64,000 nucleotides of DNA, taken from assembly GCA_028564705.1 (NCBI GenBank), contig JAPXFQ010002909.1, positions 62,001-126,000 on the forward strand, read 5' to 3'. Positions 22,123-33,587 of the stretch are shown one piece after another. The notes beneath the pieces are model-generated. The model made no database searches. It was given only the letters and a program-made list of their open reading frames with translations, and was not told the DNA's origin. The DNA comes from Apricaphanius iberus. Taxonomy: Eukaryota; Chordata; Actinopteri; Cyprinodontiformes; Aphaniidae. Position 1 is the stretch's first letter. Every line of letters begins with the position of its first letter. Position numbers and translations under genes: made by a program.

Positions 22123-23821
22123 CAGGAGTGGGGATCGGGACCTGTACAAACAGGCCAGGAACCAGCTGACAAGAGGGATCAAAGCAGCAAAGAGGAACTA
22201 CAGTGCTAAGCTTAAGGACCGTTTTTCTGCTAACGACCCCTCTGCAGTTTGGAGCTACCTGCAGACCATTACTAACTGTAGGAGACCATCCCCCCACCCT
22301 GTGGAGAGCCCCCGCCTGGCTGAGGACCTCAACGACTTCTTTTCCAGGTTTGAAAGGACTTTCACACCTCCCACCTCCCCCACCATCTCCATCACAAAAG
22401 ACCCAGCTTCACCCCAAACCACCCACGTACCTGCCTTGACGATCTGCGAACAGGACGTGCGCCAGCTATTTCAGAGACAGAAAATTAAAAAGGCTCAGGG
22501 ACCAGACGGAGTGTCCCCAGCCTCTCTGAAATTCTGTGCTGACCAGCTGGCTCCCATCTTCACCCAGATCTTCAATAACTCCCTGGAGCTGTGTGAGGTC
22601 CCCTCCTGCCTCAAACGCTCCACCATCATACCGGTTCCCAAGAAGTCCCCAGTCACTGGATTAAATGACTACAGACCAGTTGCCCTAACATCTGTGGTCA
22701 TGAAATCCTTTGAGCGTCTGGTACTGACCCACCTGAAGGACATCACAGATCCCCTGCTAGACCCCCTGCAGTTCGCCTACAGATCAAACAGGTCAGTGGA
22801 TGATGCCGTCAACATGGCTCTACACTACATCCTGCACCACCTAGACTCTGCAGGTACCTACGCTCGGGTCCTGTTTGTGGACTTCAGCTCTGCGTTTAAC
22901 ACCATTGTACCAGAGCTCCTCCACCAAAAACTGTCCCAGCTCACCGTGCCTCCATCCACCTGTCAGTGGATTACCAGTTTCCTGACTGACAGGAGGCAGC
23001 AGGTGAAACTGGGTAAGTTCACATCCAGCTCCCGTTCCCTCAGCATCGGCGCCCCCCAGGGATGTGTTCTCTCCCCACTGCTCTTCTCCCTTTACACCAC
23101 TGACTGCACGTCGAGGGACCCTTCTGTGAAACTCCTGAAGTTTGCAGATGACACCACCGTCATTGGACTCATCCGCGACGGCGACGAGTCTGTGTACAGA
23201 AAGGAAGTGGAACAGCTGGTTCTCTGGTGCAGTCAGAACCACCTGGAGCTAAACCCGCTCAAAACTGTGGAGATGACAGTGGACTTCAGGAAGAGACCAC
23301 CATCAACATCTCCTCTCATGATCCTCAACAAGCCAGTCCCCACAGTGGAGTCTTTCAGGTTCCTAGGATCCACCATCACACGGGACCTGAAGTGGACCTC
23401 ACACATCAACATAATAAGGAAAAAGGCCCAGCAAAGGCTGTACTTTCTGCGTCAGCTCAGGAAGTTCAACCTGCCCCAGGAGCTGCTGATCATCTTCTAC
23501 ACAGCAATAGTCCAGTCTGTCCTGACCTCATCCATCTCTGTCTGGTTCGGATCCGTCACCAGGCAAGACAAGGACAGACTGCAGAGAACAGTCAGGACTG
23601 CAGAGAGGATCATAGGAACCGATCTTCCCTCCATTCAGGACCTATTCCGGGCCAGGGTCAGGAAGCGGGCCAGGAAAATCACCTCTGACCCCTCACACCC
23701 TGGCCACAATCTGTTTAGGCTCCTCCCCTCAGGTCGGCGTTACAGAGCGTTGTACGCCAAAACCACCCGACACAAAAACAGTTTTTTCCCCCAGGCTGTC
23801 GCTCTGACGAACTCTGTCTAG
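22106..23821 (+). CDS. LINE ORF2 C-terminal part with intact reverse transcriptase
   Basis: An open frame of 571 codons; the first six or so lie in host DNA. It carries the linker DRDLYKQARNQLTRGIKAAK, the RT blocks [64 protein letters not shown], and the C-terminal [20 protein letters not shown]. It lacks the endonuclease, so it cannot be autonomous. It is nearly identical to the minus-strand copy at 51003-52367, indicating a young family. It is antisense in the first intron of the KIAA1549-family gene. Confidence 0.9.
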   Translation: MISFSYRSGDRDLYKQARNQLTRGIKAAKRNYSAKLKDRFSANDPSAVWSYLQTITNCRRPSPHPVESPRLAEDLNDFFSRFERTFTPPTSPTISITKDPASPQTTHVPALTICEQDVRQLFQRQKIKKAQGPDGVSPASLKFCADQLAPIFTQIFNNSLELCEVPSCLKRSTIIPVPKKSPVTGLNDYRPVALTSVVMKSFERLVLTHLKDITDPLLDPLQFAYRSNRSVDDAVNMALHYILHHLDSAGTYARVLFVDFSSAFNTIVPELLHQKLSQLTVPPSTCQWITSFLTDRRQQVKLGKFTSSSRSLSIGAPQGCVLSPLLFSLYTTDCTSRDPSVKLLKFADDTTVIGLIRDGDESVYRKEVEQLVLWCSQNHLELNPLKTVEMTVDFRKRPPSTSPLMILNKPVPTVESFRFLGSTITRDLKWTSHINIIRKKAQQRLYFLRQLRKFNLPQELLIIFYTAIVQSVLTSSISVWFGSVTRQDKDRLQRTVRTAERIIGTDLPSIQDLFRARVRKRARKITSDPSHPGHNLFRLLPSGRRYRALYAKTTRHKNSFFPQAVALTNSV

Positions 23822-24098
23822 TCACAGTGTGTGAGTGCACTCACATAACAATAAACTATAACTCTGCACTTCTGTACATACTCACTGTAAAATAACCCCG
23901 GCTTGGTGTATATATTATCCTTTATTATTTACGATCTGATATTTATTTGTATTTTTACTTATTTTTGTTCTTATTTTTCTTTTTTTTCCTTTTTTTATTT
24001 CACTTATTCAAGTTCTGTACTGGAGGAAAAAGTTTGCCGGAGTCAAATTCCTTGTATGTGACATACTTGGCCAATAAACTGATTCTGATTCTGATTTT
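22123..24098 (+). mobile_element. 5'-truncated LINE, recent (GATTCT-tail family)
   Basis: Starts within ORF2 at gagtggggatcgggacctgt and runs through an uninterrupted RT to a 3' UTR ending in actgattctgattctgattt near 24098. The 3' UTR motifs ttccttgtatgtgacatact and ggccaataaactgattctga identify the same subfamily as 50766-52436 and 55408-55635. Confidence 0.9.
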
Positions 24099-24640
24099 AA
24101 GTATCAGTTCATGGTATCAGTTAAGGGGGCCAGAGGGGGCTTGGGCCTCTTTTCACCATGATTCCACTGGTGTATGTAGGCCTGGCTTTGCCCCTCAACA
24201 GTAGCATGTAACTATTTATAATATATTAGATAAATAAAGTGATGTGACTGCCACCAGTCACACGATGACCATTAACCAAAGCTCATCGTAGATGTGCCTC
24301 TGCATGCCAGTCGTTTCTCCTCTCTGGTTAAGGTAGCCTCCATCAGTTTCATATAAAGAAACAGCACTGCACCTTTCACCTAAAGAACATGCCTCAAAGC
24401 TCAGCTACACCCTACCTTTGTTTCCTGTTGACTGCTGAAGGAGAAGAAGCCTCTGTCTGAGCTCCTGATCTCTCCTCATCTCTTACCTTATCTCTCACCT
24501 TATTCTCCCTTTTGATTACTCTTCTTAGCTTTCCTTTTAACTAATTTATGTGCCAGCCTCTGGAGTTACTCGTTACACCAGATCATCTTTTTTGGACAAC
24601 TTTTAAATTACTTTTGAAGGACTGTGGATTAACAATATAG
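24099..24640. other. Intron sequence, mostly unassigned
   Basis: From about 24400 it probably belongs to the 5' region of the LINE ORF1 relic that follows, but there is no coding motif. Confidence 0.3.
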
Positions 24641-24649
24641 TATTTTGCT

Positions 24650-26235
24650 CAGCCGAGAACTTTGATAAGCTACTCCAAAGACAGGAGGTCTTGGAAAAAC
24701 AGTATGGAGGCAAAATTATGCCTTCTGGAAGTAAATCTTGAGATTAATGCTGGATATGGAAATGAGACAACGCTACCGATGACACGGAAGGAACAAGAAC
24801 CTGGCGGCCCCATGTTTACTTGGTCCAGTCTCACTCAGAAGCCACAGAACAACACTATTCCATCATCGAGGCATGGAAAGAGAAGAACACCTAACTCAAA
24901 CTATGACACAAAATGGCCAGCTCTGAAAAGAAGCTCTAAAAAGATCCAAACCTGCTTCTAAGAAAAACAAAAAGGTGAAGCAATTGAAATCTCTCTCCCT
25001 GGAATCTCTCTAAAAAATAGATTTACAGTCCTTGACTCACTCAAAGACGACCCGGCTGCCGGGATCGGTCAAGGCCAGCAGGAGAAATTTTGCAACAAAG
25101 AAGAGTAAGAAACCTCTCAATGAATGACAATACAGCACCTGGAAAATCCAGGATTGTGGAATCGGACACAGAATAAAGTAAGAACCTCCCCAGCAACGGT
25201 TCTGAAAATTCATGATGCTTTGGCATATGGGATCGAAAACTTCTGTTGCGAAAACACTAGTCTCTACGGCTGCCCAAAGAACACTACGAGACAAATTACG
25301 GAGATCTCTTCTATCATTGGTCTTCATCCAGGATTTAAAAAACTCATTATCCATGCAGGACCATATGACACAAGCTCTATAAGAGCAACATTCTCAAAGC
25401 TTACATCTCCCAACTGCTTCAGTTTCTTAATATGGTTAATAACACAACATTTTGATTTGTGGGTTGGTTTTTGAGGGAGGAAATGAACAGTATAATGGTG
25501 TGTTCACACCACCCCATGCATCAGCAGCGGCAAGATTACATGTTACGTCTATGGTTCAGGCCATCGGAGGAGCATCTAAGCCTCTGCAGGGCTTTGAGTG
25601 TATTAGGTGCCTCAACGTTTCAAGCTTTTTCAGCCACGATTCGCTAGTGTTTCAAACATGCACCAGAGAAAGGCCCGCTTATGAGCTTTGCAAGCTTCAG
25701 CTTAAAAATGTATATACTGTGTATGCATTGAACTAGTCACTTTGTGAGCATTGTTTGATGCAGAAAAAGCTTGCAGTGTGAACGCACCATAACAGAATTC
25801 ATCAGCTCCATAAAAGATTGACAACAAAAAGTTTGGAAAAGTTGTTAATCTATATTAACAACTTTAAAGTGTTTGGTTATGCAAACCATCTATTCAAAGA
25901 AAACCAGAACCATCTCAACAGAGATGGAATTAGACAGATGGCTGAAAACATATTTTGTTATATAAATAACAAGGTGCCAGGTTTCTTATAACAACCACAA
26001 ACTGGCCTTGTCCCAAAGGCCAGTGCCTTTGGCTCCCTGCAGTCTGCTGATATAAAAAAACTGACAGAGAACATATACTTATCGCATATTCTAATAACAC
26101 ATAAACTGAACAGTCAGACAGCTTCAAGCAAAGATATGAGTCTGTAGAATCTACACTGTCACTTGGATCTCCACTAAAATTCTCTCATAAGCTTAATGAA
26201 CAGATTATTGAGAGAAACTCAACTATCTCCAAGAC
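24650..26235 (+). pseudogene. Decayed LINE ORF1 with esterase-like domain, split by a MITE
   Basis: Pieces in order: RTPNSNYDTKWPALKRSSKK, SLPGISLKNRFTVLDSLKDD, then FKKLIIHAGPYDTSSIRATF, then after an insertion FKVFGYANHLFKENQNHLNR and DGIRQMAENIF. The Gly-x-x-Asp and Asp-Gly-Ile-(His missing) positions are where an SGNH-type ORF1 has its catalytic blocks, but both are degraded. Frameshifts and stops abound. It is a different LINE family from the 13.4 kb copy. Confidence 0.55.
25494..25790. mobile_element. hAT-type MITE (297 bp) with 8-bp target duplication
   Basis: Termini aatggtgtgttcacaccacc and gcagtgtgaacgcaccat are inverted repeats. The flanks aacagtat (25486-25493) and aacagaat (25791-25798) form an 8-bp duplication with one mismatch, the hAT signature. 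It interrupts the LINE ORF1 relic. Confidence 0.8.
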
Positions 26236-26284
26236 TTGCATTACATCAAAAGTCCAATTGATGTAGCTCTCCCTTCCAACCACT

Positions 26285-26870
26285 GGTATGACTATAGACT
26301 GTAAAATACAACGGACAAACCCTCATTGACGTTACCCCCAGGTTTCTGAAGAGCCAAAATGAAGCCAACTGGGCGGTTCCCACCGCCGTCATCTTGTCCA
26401 CGTCACTCGCCTCGTCTCTCTCAGAAACTCTAAAAATGGGCAAAGAGGTGGAGCTGAGAGTGGCAGGGTGAGGCTGGCAGCATAGGGTTAAAGCTCCGAG
26501 CCGACATAGCTAGAAGCTAGTCAGAAGCTAGTCAAAAGCTAGTCGGGAGCTAACTGAAGCTAACGTAGGCTGCAGCCGGTTTCAGCCAGAACACCGCGGT
26601 TAAGAGACTTTTATTCAATTTTTCAACAGCGATCCCTTTAGACACAGAAACATATCGATTGGGGAACACATATCCATATAACAAGACCCAAATAGGTCGG
26701 GTAATGACAGCCTAAAATGGTTGTATTACCATTGGTGGAGGGTGAGGACATAGGCAGACTTAGCTTAACAACACATCCAGCAAACAGCAGTCACAAAGTA
26801 ATCATGACAACTCAGATCCTCTCAAAAAATAAAAGACTTTTGACTCACCTCACATCTCAGACAATCAAAG
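26285..26870. repeat. Dispersed repeat copy B
   Basis: Parallels copy A (9640 onward) through aaatgaagccaactgggcgg, the gcaaagaggtggagctgaga motif, agctaacgtaggctgcagcc and the later ggttgtattaccat block. It ends where the 44-bp minisatellite begins. Confidence 0.75.
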
Positions 26871-26871
26871 A

Positions 26872-29800
26872 TCGCTGTGACTAGATAGAATCATTAATAA
26901 ACAGGCTGAAACATGAAGCTGTGATCAGACAAAATCATTAATAAAGAGCATGAAACATGAAGCTGTTATCGGACAAAATCATTAGTAAAGAGGCTGAAAC
27001 ATGAAGCTGTTATCATACAGAATAATTAATAAAGAGGCTGAAACATGAAGCTGTTATCGGAAAAAAACATTAATAAAGAGGCTGAAACATGAAGCTGTGA
27101 TCAGACAAAATCATTAATAAAGAGGCTGAAACATGAAGCTGTTATCGGAAAAAAACATTAATAAAGAGGCTGAAACATGAAGCTGTGATCAGACAAAATC
27201 ATTAATAAAGAGGCTGAAACATGAAGCTGTTATCGTACAGAATAATTAATAAAGAGGCTGACACATGAAGCTGTTATCGGAAAAAAACATTAATAAAGAG
27301 GCTGAAACATGAAGCTGTGATCAGACAAAATCATTAATAAAGAGGCTGAAACATGAAGCTGTTATCGTACAGAATAATTAATAAAGAGGCTGAAATATGA
27401 AGCTGTTATCGGAAAAAAACATTAATAAAGAGGCTGAAACATGAAGCTGTGATCAGACAGAATTATTAATAAAGAGGCTGAAACATGAAGCTGTTATCGG
27501 AAAAAAACATTAATAAAGAGGCTGAAACATGAAGCTGTGATCAGACAGAATTATTAATAAAGAGGCTGAAACATGAAGCTGTTATCGGAAAAAAACATTA
27601 ATAAAGAGGCTGAAACATGAAGCTATTATCGGAAAAAAACATTAACAAAGAGGCTGAAACATGAAGCTGTTATCGGACAGAATAATTAATAAAGAGGCTG
27701 AAACATGAAGCTGTGACTAGATAGAATCATTAATAAACAGGCTGAAACATGAAGCTGTTATCATACAGAATTATTAATAAAGAGGCTGAAACATGAAGCT
27801 GTGGTCAGATCGAATTATTAATAAAGAGGCTGAAACATGAAGCTGTGGTCAGATCGAATTATTAATAAAGAGGCTGAAACATGAAGCTGGGATCAGACAG
27901 AATTATTAATAAACAGGCTGAAACATGAAGCTGTGACTAGATAGAATAATTAATAAAGAGGCTGAAACATGAAGCTGTGACTAGATAGAATCATTAATAA
28001 ACAGGCTGAAACATGAAGCTGTGACTAGATAGAATTATTAATAAAGAGCTGAAACATGAAGCTGGGATCAGACAGAATGATTAATAAAGAGGCTGAAACA
28101 TGAAGCTATTATCGGACAAAAACATTAATAAAGAGGCTGAAACGTGAAGCTGTGATCAGACAGAATGATTAATAAAGAGGCTGAAACATGAAGCTATTAT
28201 CGGACAAAAACATTAATAAAGAGGCTGAAACATGAAGCTGTGACTAGATAGAATCATTAATAAACAGGCTGAAACATGAAGCTGTGACTAGATAGAATTA
28301 TTAATAAAGAGCTGAAACATGAAGCTGGGATCAGATAATTATTAAAAAAAGGCTGAAACATGAAGCTATTATCGGACAAAAACATTAATAAAGAGGCTGA
28401 AACGTGAAGCTGTGATCAGACAGAATGATTAATAAAGAGGCTGAAACATGAAGCTATTATCGGACAAAAACATTAATAAAGAGGCTGAAACATGAAGCTA
28501 TTATCGGACAAAAACATTAATAAACAGGCTGAAACATGAAGCTGTGACTAGATAGAATAATTAATAAAGAGGCTGAAACATGAAGCTGTGATCAGATAGA
28601 ATTATTAATAAAGAGGCTGAAACATGAAGCTGTTATCATACAGAATAATTAATAAAGAGGCTGAAACATGAAGCTGTTATCATACAGAATAATTAATAAA
28701 GAGGCTGAAACATGAAGCTGTGACTAGATAGAATAATTAATAAAGAGGCTGAAACATGAAGCTGTGACTAGATAGAATTATTAATAAAGAGCTGAAACAT
28801 GAAGCTGTGATCAGACAGAATTATTAATAAAGAGGCTGAAACATGAAGCTGTGACTAGATCGAATTATTAATAAAGAGGCTGAAACATGAAGCTGTGATC
28901 GTACAGAATTATTAATAAAGAGGCTGAAACATGAAGCTGTGATCAGACAGAATTATTAATAAAGAGGCTGAAACATGAAGCTGTGACTAGATAGAATTAT
29001 TAATAAAGAGGCTGAAACATGAAGCTGTTATCATACAGAATAATTAATAAAGAGGCTGAAACATGAAGCTGTGACTAGATAGAATTATTAATAAAGAGGC
29101 TGAAACATGAAGCTGTGACTAGACAGAATTATTAATAAAGAGCTGAAACATGAAGCTGTGATTGTACAGAATTATTAATAAAAAGGCTGAAACATGAAGC
29201 TGGGATCAGACAGAATTATTAATAAAGAGGCTGAAACATGAAGCTGTGACTAGATAGAATTATTAATAAAGAGGCTGAAACATGAAGCTGTCGCAACAGA
29301 ATTATTAATAAAAAGGCTGAAACATGAAGCTGGGATCAGACAGAATTATTAATAAAGAGGCTGAAACATGAAGCTGTGACTAGATAGAATTATTAATAAA
29401 GAGGCTGAAACATGAAGCTGTGACTAGATAGAATTATTAATAAAGAGGCTGAAACATGAAGCTGTGGTCAGATCGAATTATTAATAAAGAGGCTGAAACA
29501 TGAAGCTGCGATCAGATAGAATCATTAATAAAGAGTCTGAAACATGAAGATGTGACTAGATAGAATTATTAATAAACAGGCTGAAACATGAAGCTGTGAT
29601 CAGACAAAATCATTAATAAAGAGGCTGAAACATGAAGCTGTGGTCAGATCGAATTATTAATAAAGAGGCTGAAACATGAAGCTGTTATCGGAAAAAAACA
29701 TTAATAAAGAGGCTGAAACATGAAGCTGTGACTAGATAGAATTATTAACAAAGAGGCTGAAACATGAAGCTGTGATCGTACAGAATTATTAATAAAAAGG

Positions 29801-30386
29801 CTGAAACATGAAGCTGGGATCAGACAGAATTATTAATAAAGAGGCTGAAACATGAAGCTGTGATCATACAGAATTATTAATAAAGAGGCTGAAACATGAA
29901 GCTGTGACTAGATAGAATGATTAATAAAAAGGCTGAAACATGAAGCTGTGGTCAGATCGAATTATTAATAAAGAGGCTGAAACATGAAGCTGCGATCAGA
30001 CAGAATGATTAATAAGAGGCTGAAACATGAAGCTGTTATCATACAGAATTATTAATAAAGAGGCTGAAACATGAAGCTGTGACTAGATAGAATGATTAAT
30101 AAAAAGGCTGAAACATGAAGCTGTGGTCAGATCGAATTATTAATAAAGAGGCTGAAACATGAAGCTGTTATCATACAGAATAATTAATAAAGAGGCTGAA
30201 ACATGAAGCTGTGACTAGATAGAATGATTAATAAAAAGGCTGAAACATGAAGCTGTGACTAGATAGAATTATTAACAAAGAGGCTGAAACATGAAGCTGT
30301 GATCGTACAGAATTATTAATAAAAAGGCTGAAACATGAAGCTGGGATCAGACAGAATTATTAATAAAGAGGCTGAAACATGAAGCT
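26872..30386 (+). repeat. 44-bp minisatellite, about 80 copies (3.5 kb)
   Basis: The constant part of each unit is attaataaagaggctgaaa plus catgaagctg; a variable core of about 15 bases follows (forms such as ttatcggaaaaaaac, tgatcagacaaaatc, tgactagatagaatt, tggtcagatcgaatt). Period 44 is read from successive agctg positions (26961, 27005). Some units drop one or two bases. The array lies between the inferred 5' UTR exon and the signal-peptide exon of the KIAA1549-family gene. Confidence 0.95.
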
Positions 30387-30915
30387 CACTTTTCAGCATC
30401 ATCAACATTTATTAAACTCAATCTGGACCTAAAAGGTTCGGTCACTGATTGTAGATCAACAGGCGGTGCTGAGAGGCCGATTCATCAGGGTTCGGTACCG
30501 GCTCAGGTCTAATGTCCGAGGTCCGGATCCTGAGCCGTTTTCCAGCTTTTCGCACCTCTGACGGCTCGGATCGGTTCGGCAAGGCTCGGCCTCCTCTCAC
30601 ACTGACCCATTTATGAGTCAAATCACATTCATCCGGTCCATAAAAACCGCAGAGAACTAGAGTCCAGATTGGTTTGATTGGGTTTCGGACCGGTGCAGCA
30701 CAGCTGGACCATGATTCTGGATCACCGCGACCTGGTCCACTAACAGAGCATCCTCCCTTCTGCATCCGAGCCTTGGAGGCTGCGGACTGGGCACAGAGCT
30801 GATGATTAAGGACACCGAGTTCCAGCTCCGCCGATCAGCCTCAGAGGTCTGAACCTAACCGAACCGAACCATGACTACAGAATGATCTAAAAGCTCAGTC
30901 ACAAGCCGGACCTAC
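30387..30915. other. GC-richer flank between minisatellite and 5' UTR exon
   Basis: Base composition rises toward the inferred promoter. The 107-codon minus-strand open frame here has no recognised motif and is probably chance. Confidence 0.35.
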
Positions 30916-31130
30916 CTGTCATCCTGGAGATGCGGTCCAGGCGCGTCACGCCTCTCCACTTCGCGCCGTGTAGGAGGAGGAAGAGGAGGAGGACCCTGCA
31001 GAATCTCCTTCCTCCTCTTTGGCCGCAGTCTTCCTCTCCTAAAAGCTGCTCCTTCCGATCCGAACCTGTCTGCGTGGCTCAAGCAGATTCAGGTCACGTT
31101 CAGTGTCGGTACCAGTAGAACCCGGCTCTA
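30916..31130 (-). promoter_or_regulatory. Likely untranslated first exon and promoter region of the KIAA1549-family gene
   Basis: A GC-rich block, unlike the AT-rich surroundings, ends on the minus strand in CAG|gtaggt at 30916/30915, a good splice donor. About 9.8 kb downstream the signal-peptide exon has a pyrimidine-rich acceptor at 21108. I infer that the two splice together. The 3' end of this exon has an upstream ATG (ATGACAG) that would run into the next exon and stop before the main ATG. The transcription start cannot be placed, so the right border is a guess. Confidence 0.5.
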
Positions 31131-31599
31131 TCTCAGCAGATATATGTTCTGATCCACTGCTGTGGGTGTGTCCTTTCTGACTCAGAGACATTTATCTTAC
31201 CGGGCCCATTTCTCCAGAACCATCCCAGTGATTTTTAGGGGCTTGAAAATACGTTTAAATATACGTCTCAAAGTCGGTCTCTGATTGGTTTAAACATGAA
31301 TTAGAAGTCTGAATACAGACCTCCCAGATTAGCACGCCTCGCTAACTGAGCTGTCCAGCAGGATGTGTATGGTGCAATATTAGTGCCACCAAGTCGAGCA
31401 TGCAGTGAGACTGATATGAGAGCAAACATCTACTCTGTGCTTTTGAGCAGCTTTGTCTCTTATTGCAGCTTCATGGAAATTACCCCCACCACCAGCCAAT
31501 CACCTACATGTCTTTTAATGCAGGCTGTTCTGTGGAGATAAAATCCACCAAACATAACTAGCAATTTAAAATACTGAACAAACGACTGACATTACAAAT
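31131..31599. other. Intergenic sequence, nothing recognised
   Basis: Lies upstream (minus-strand sense) of the KIAA1549-family 5' UTR exon; it may hold promoter elements, but none stands out. Confidence 0.3.
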
Positions 31600-31790
31600 A
31601 AAATAAAAAAATGGAGAAAATAATTAAATAAACATCGACATTTTAAAGCAGTGATTGAAAGTCTTAATTCAATGGTAAATTGCTCCTTTTTGGAGACAGC
31701 CCCCAGTGGATGAGGGAGGAACTGTAGCTTTTGCCACTTCCTGGTTGGCTTCACATTCTGCAGGCGGAGTTTACCCCTTGGTCAGACCTC
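31600..31790. repeat. Dispersed repeat copy C (end fragment)
   Basis: Contains ccagtggatgagggaggaac and cacttcctggttggcttcac, matching positions 10914-10970 of copy A. Confidence 0.65.
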
Positions 31791-33580
31791 ATCGTAGAGC
31801 AAATAGCAGCACCCAATTCAAATTCAAGTGACATGTACAGGTTTGACCTGAAGCGGGCGACACACTGTCGGTTTAGACAGAAAATTCACATTTTTATTAA
31901 GATGTACTAAAACACCAAAATAATGATCAGACATGTAGGCAGTGATAATAACTCATTTATAAAGTTTATCAGCAACATATAGTTCATTTGGAGGTTAGTT
32001 GTACTCTAAGTAGATGATTCATTAACAGGAAAATACTGCCTCATTCTCTTTAACACATGTCCACAATGTCTCAGAACTATATTGAATTTATTCAGATAAA
32101 CACAATAACTTACATATAAATAGAAGTAAATATAACTATTACTTACAAAACAAATACACACTGAATTATAAATAAGATCTACATAACATAAATATTAAAA
32201 AAATTAAAGTATGAAAGGCACTCCTAAACTGCAGTATCTTGTTTGTGCTTCAAACAACGCACATATGCAATAATAATCTCTCAGCTCAAGTTTGAAAAAA
32301 TGGTCTCAACTAAATTATGAAATTTTTGTCTCACAGATTAACCTTAAATTGCCAGAACTCAATTTGAAACAATGGGCTAAACTTCCCTTATGATTGTGCC
32401 CTGGGCAACCACCCAGGTCACCTACATCAATACCTGCTACTGCCTGCAGGTGTTAATGTCCAGCAATAATGATTAACAGGCTTTTGATAAAGTCATATAA
32501 TCAGGCGTATTAGAGCAAGGAAACATCTGAAACATACTGGGCAGGTGGCTTTTAGGACCAGGATTAAGAGACACTGCCTTAGACCATGTTTCCATCCATC
32601 AGTACGGTGATAGTTGTCTACGGGTACGGCTAAAAAAATGTAAATTCCTGAAAAACTTTTATATTCTATGTCCCTCATTTCAGAAAGTAAAACTCTTCTA
32701 TGATGTAGATTTATGGCAGTGTGAAATATTTAAAGGCTTTATTGAAAGTAACTTTTAGGGATATAGAACACTCATAGAATGTTGAATGGAAGGAAAAAGT
32801 GTATTAGGAAAAAATGCAGCAGAACCCAGGATAACTGCAGCCCTCAGTCAATCCAAATCTATTAAAGAATCTGGGGAAGCTTCCAGAGGAGGGGACAGAG
32901 GCTGGAGTCAGAACTTCTAGATGGTTCCTAGAGATGGGCTGAGGAGAACCAGAACTGGGCTGACAGGAGACCGACTGATGTTCCGCTGCATGACTGTTAG
33001 CCTTAGACTGTTGTGGGAAGAATAGGCAACAATCAGACATTTCTGACACACCCTGATATTAACCGGAACTGAAGAGCCATTGTATTTTTCAAAAATACTT
33101 TTCATGTAAAAGTCTAAACTAAGTGTGGATGAGAAAAATTGGTTTGTTATACAAATTAAATACTTAGATTTTTGTTTTCCTGTGGATATCTTCAAGATCT
33201 TCAGAAAAAGTCTATTTGATTCAGACGCAGAAAGAACTAATTTCCCGTTGGAATAAAATGAGGTTTGAAAAGTGGGTCAACAACTAGAGAGAAATAAAAT
33301 GAAAAAATGAAAGATGTGATTTCTGGTTCTGTGTTGGACAATGATTAATAGTTCACACTTTCTCTTCTGGTTCAACTGTTGATGATGCTAATCTGAAGTT
33401 TCCAATTCTCCCGGTCGGGTTAAACCCGACTGACACCAAATGCTTCGAGATATGCGTCATAAAAAAAATCATGTAAAACTAAATAAAATGTTCCAGGAAG
33501 GGAAAAATACATTGGGATAAAAATTCCCACCACTATTTTTCTCACATTTTAAAAAGATTAAGGTTAAGGATTTATAATCA
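31791..33580. other. AT-rich intergenic sequence, nothing recognised
   Basis: No splice-flanked reading, repeat or RNA structure could be supported in about 1.8 kb. Confidence 0.4.
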
Positions 33581-33587
33581 CTGTTTT

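Noticed and set aside
22100..22125. Splice-acceptor-like ctctttctcttacag before the LINE at 22.1 kb, suggesting a spliced LINE
   Set aside because: The bases cag are also expected from the LINE itself (Phe-Arg codons ttcagg), so microhomology at a truncation point explains it.
22841..23688. Frames of 133 and 153 codons overlapping the LINE RT
   Set aside because: Shadows in other frames of the 22.1 kb LINE.
26872..30386. CRISPR-like array (regular repeat with variable 15-base cores)
   Set aside because: The cores are a handful of recurring variants, not unique spacers, and the setting is a vertebrate intron; it is a minisatellite.
30442..30765. 107-codon minus-strand frame as a first coding exon
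   Set aside because: It lies downstream of the better donor at 30916, has no splice donor at its end in frame, and shows no signal peptide.
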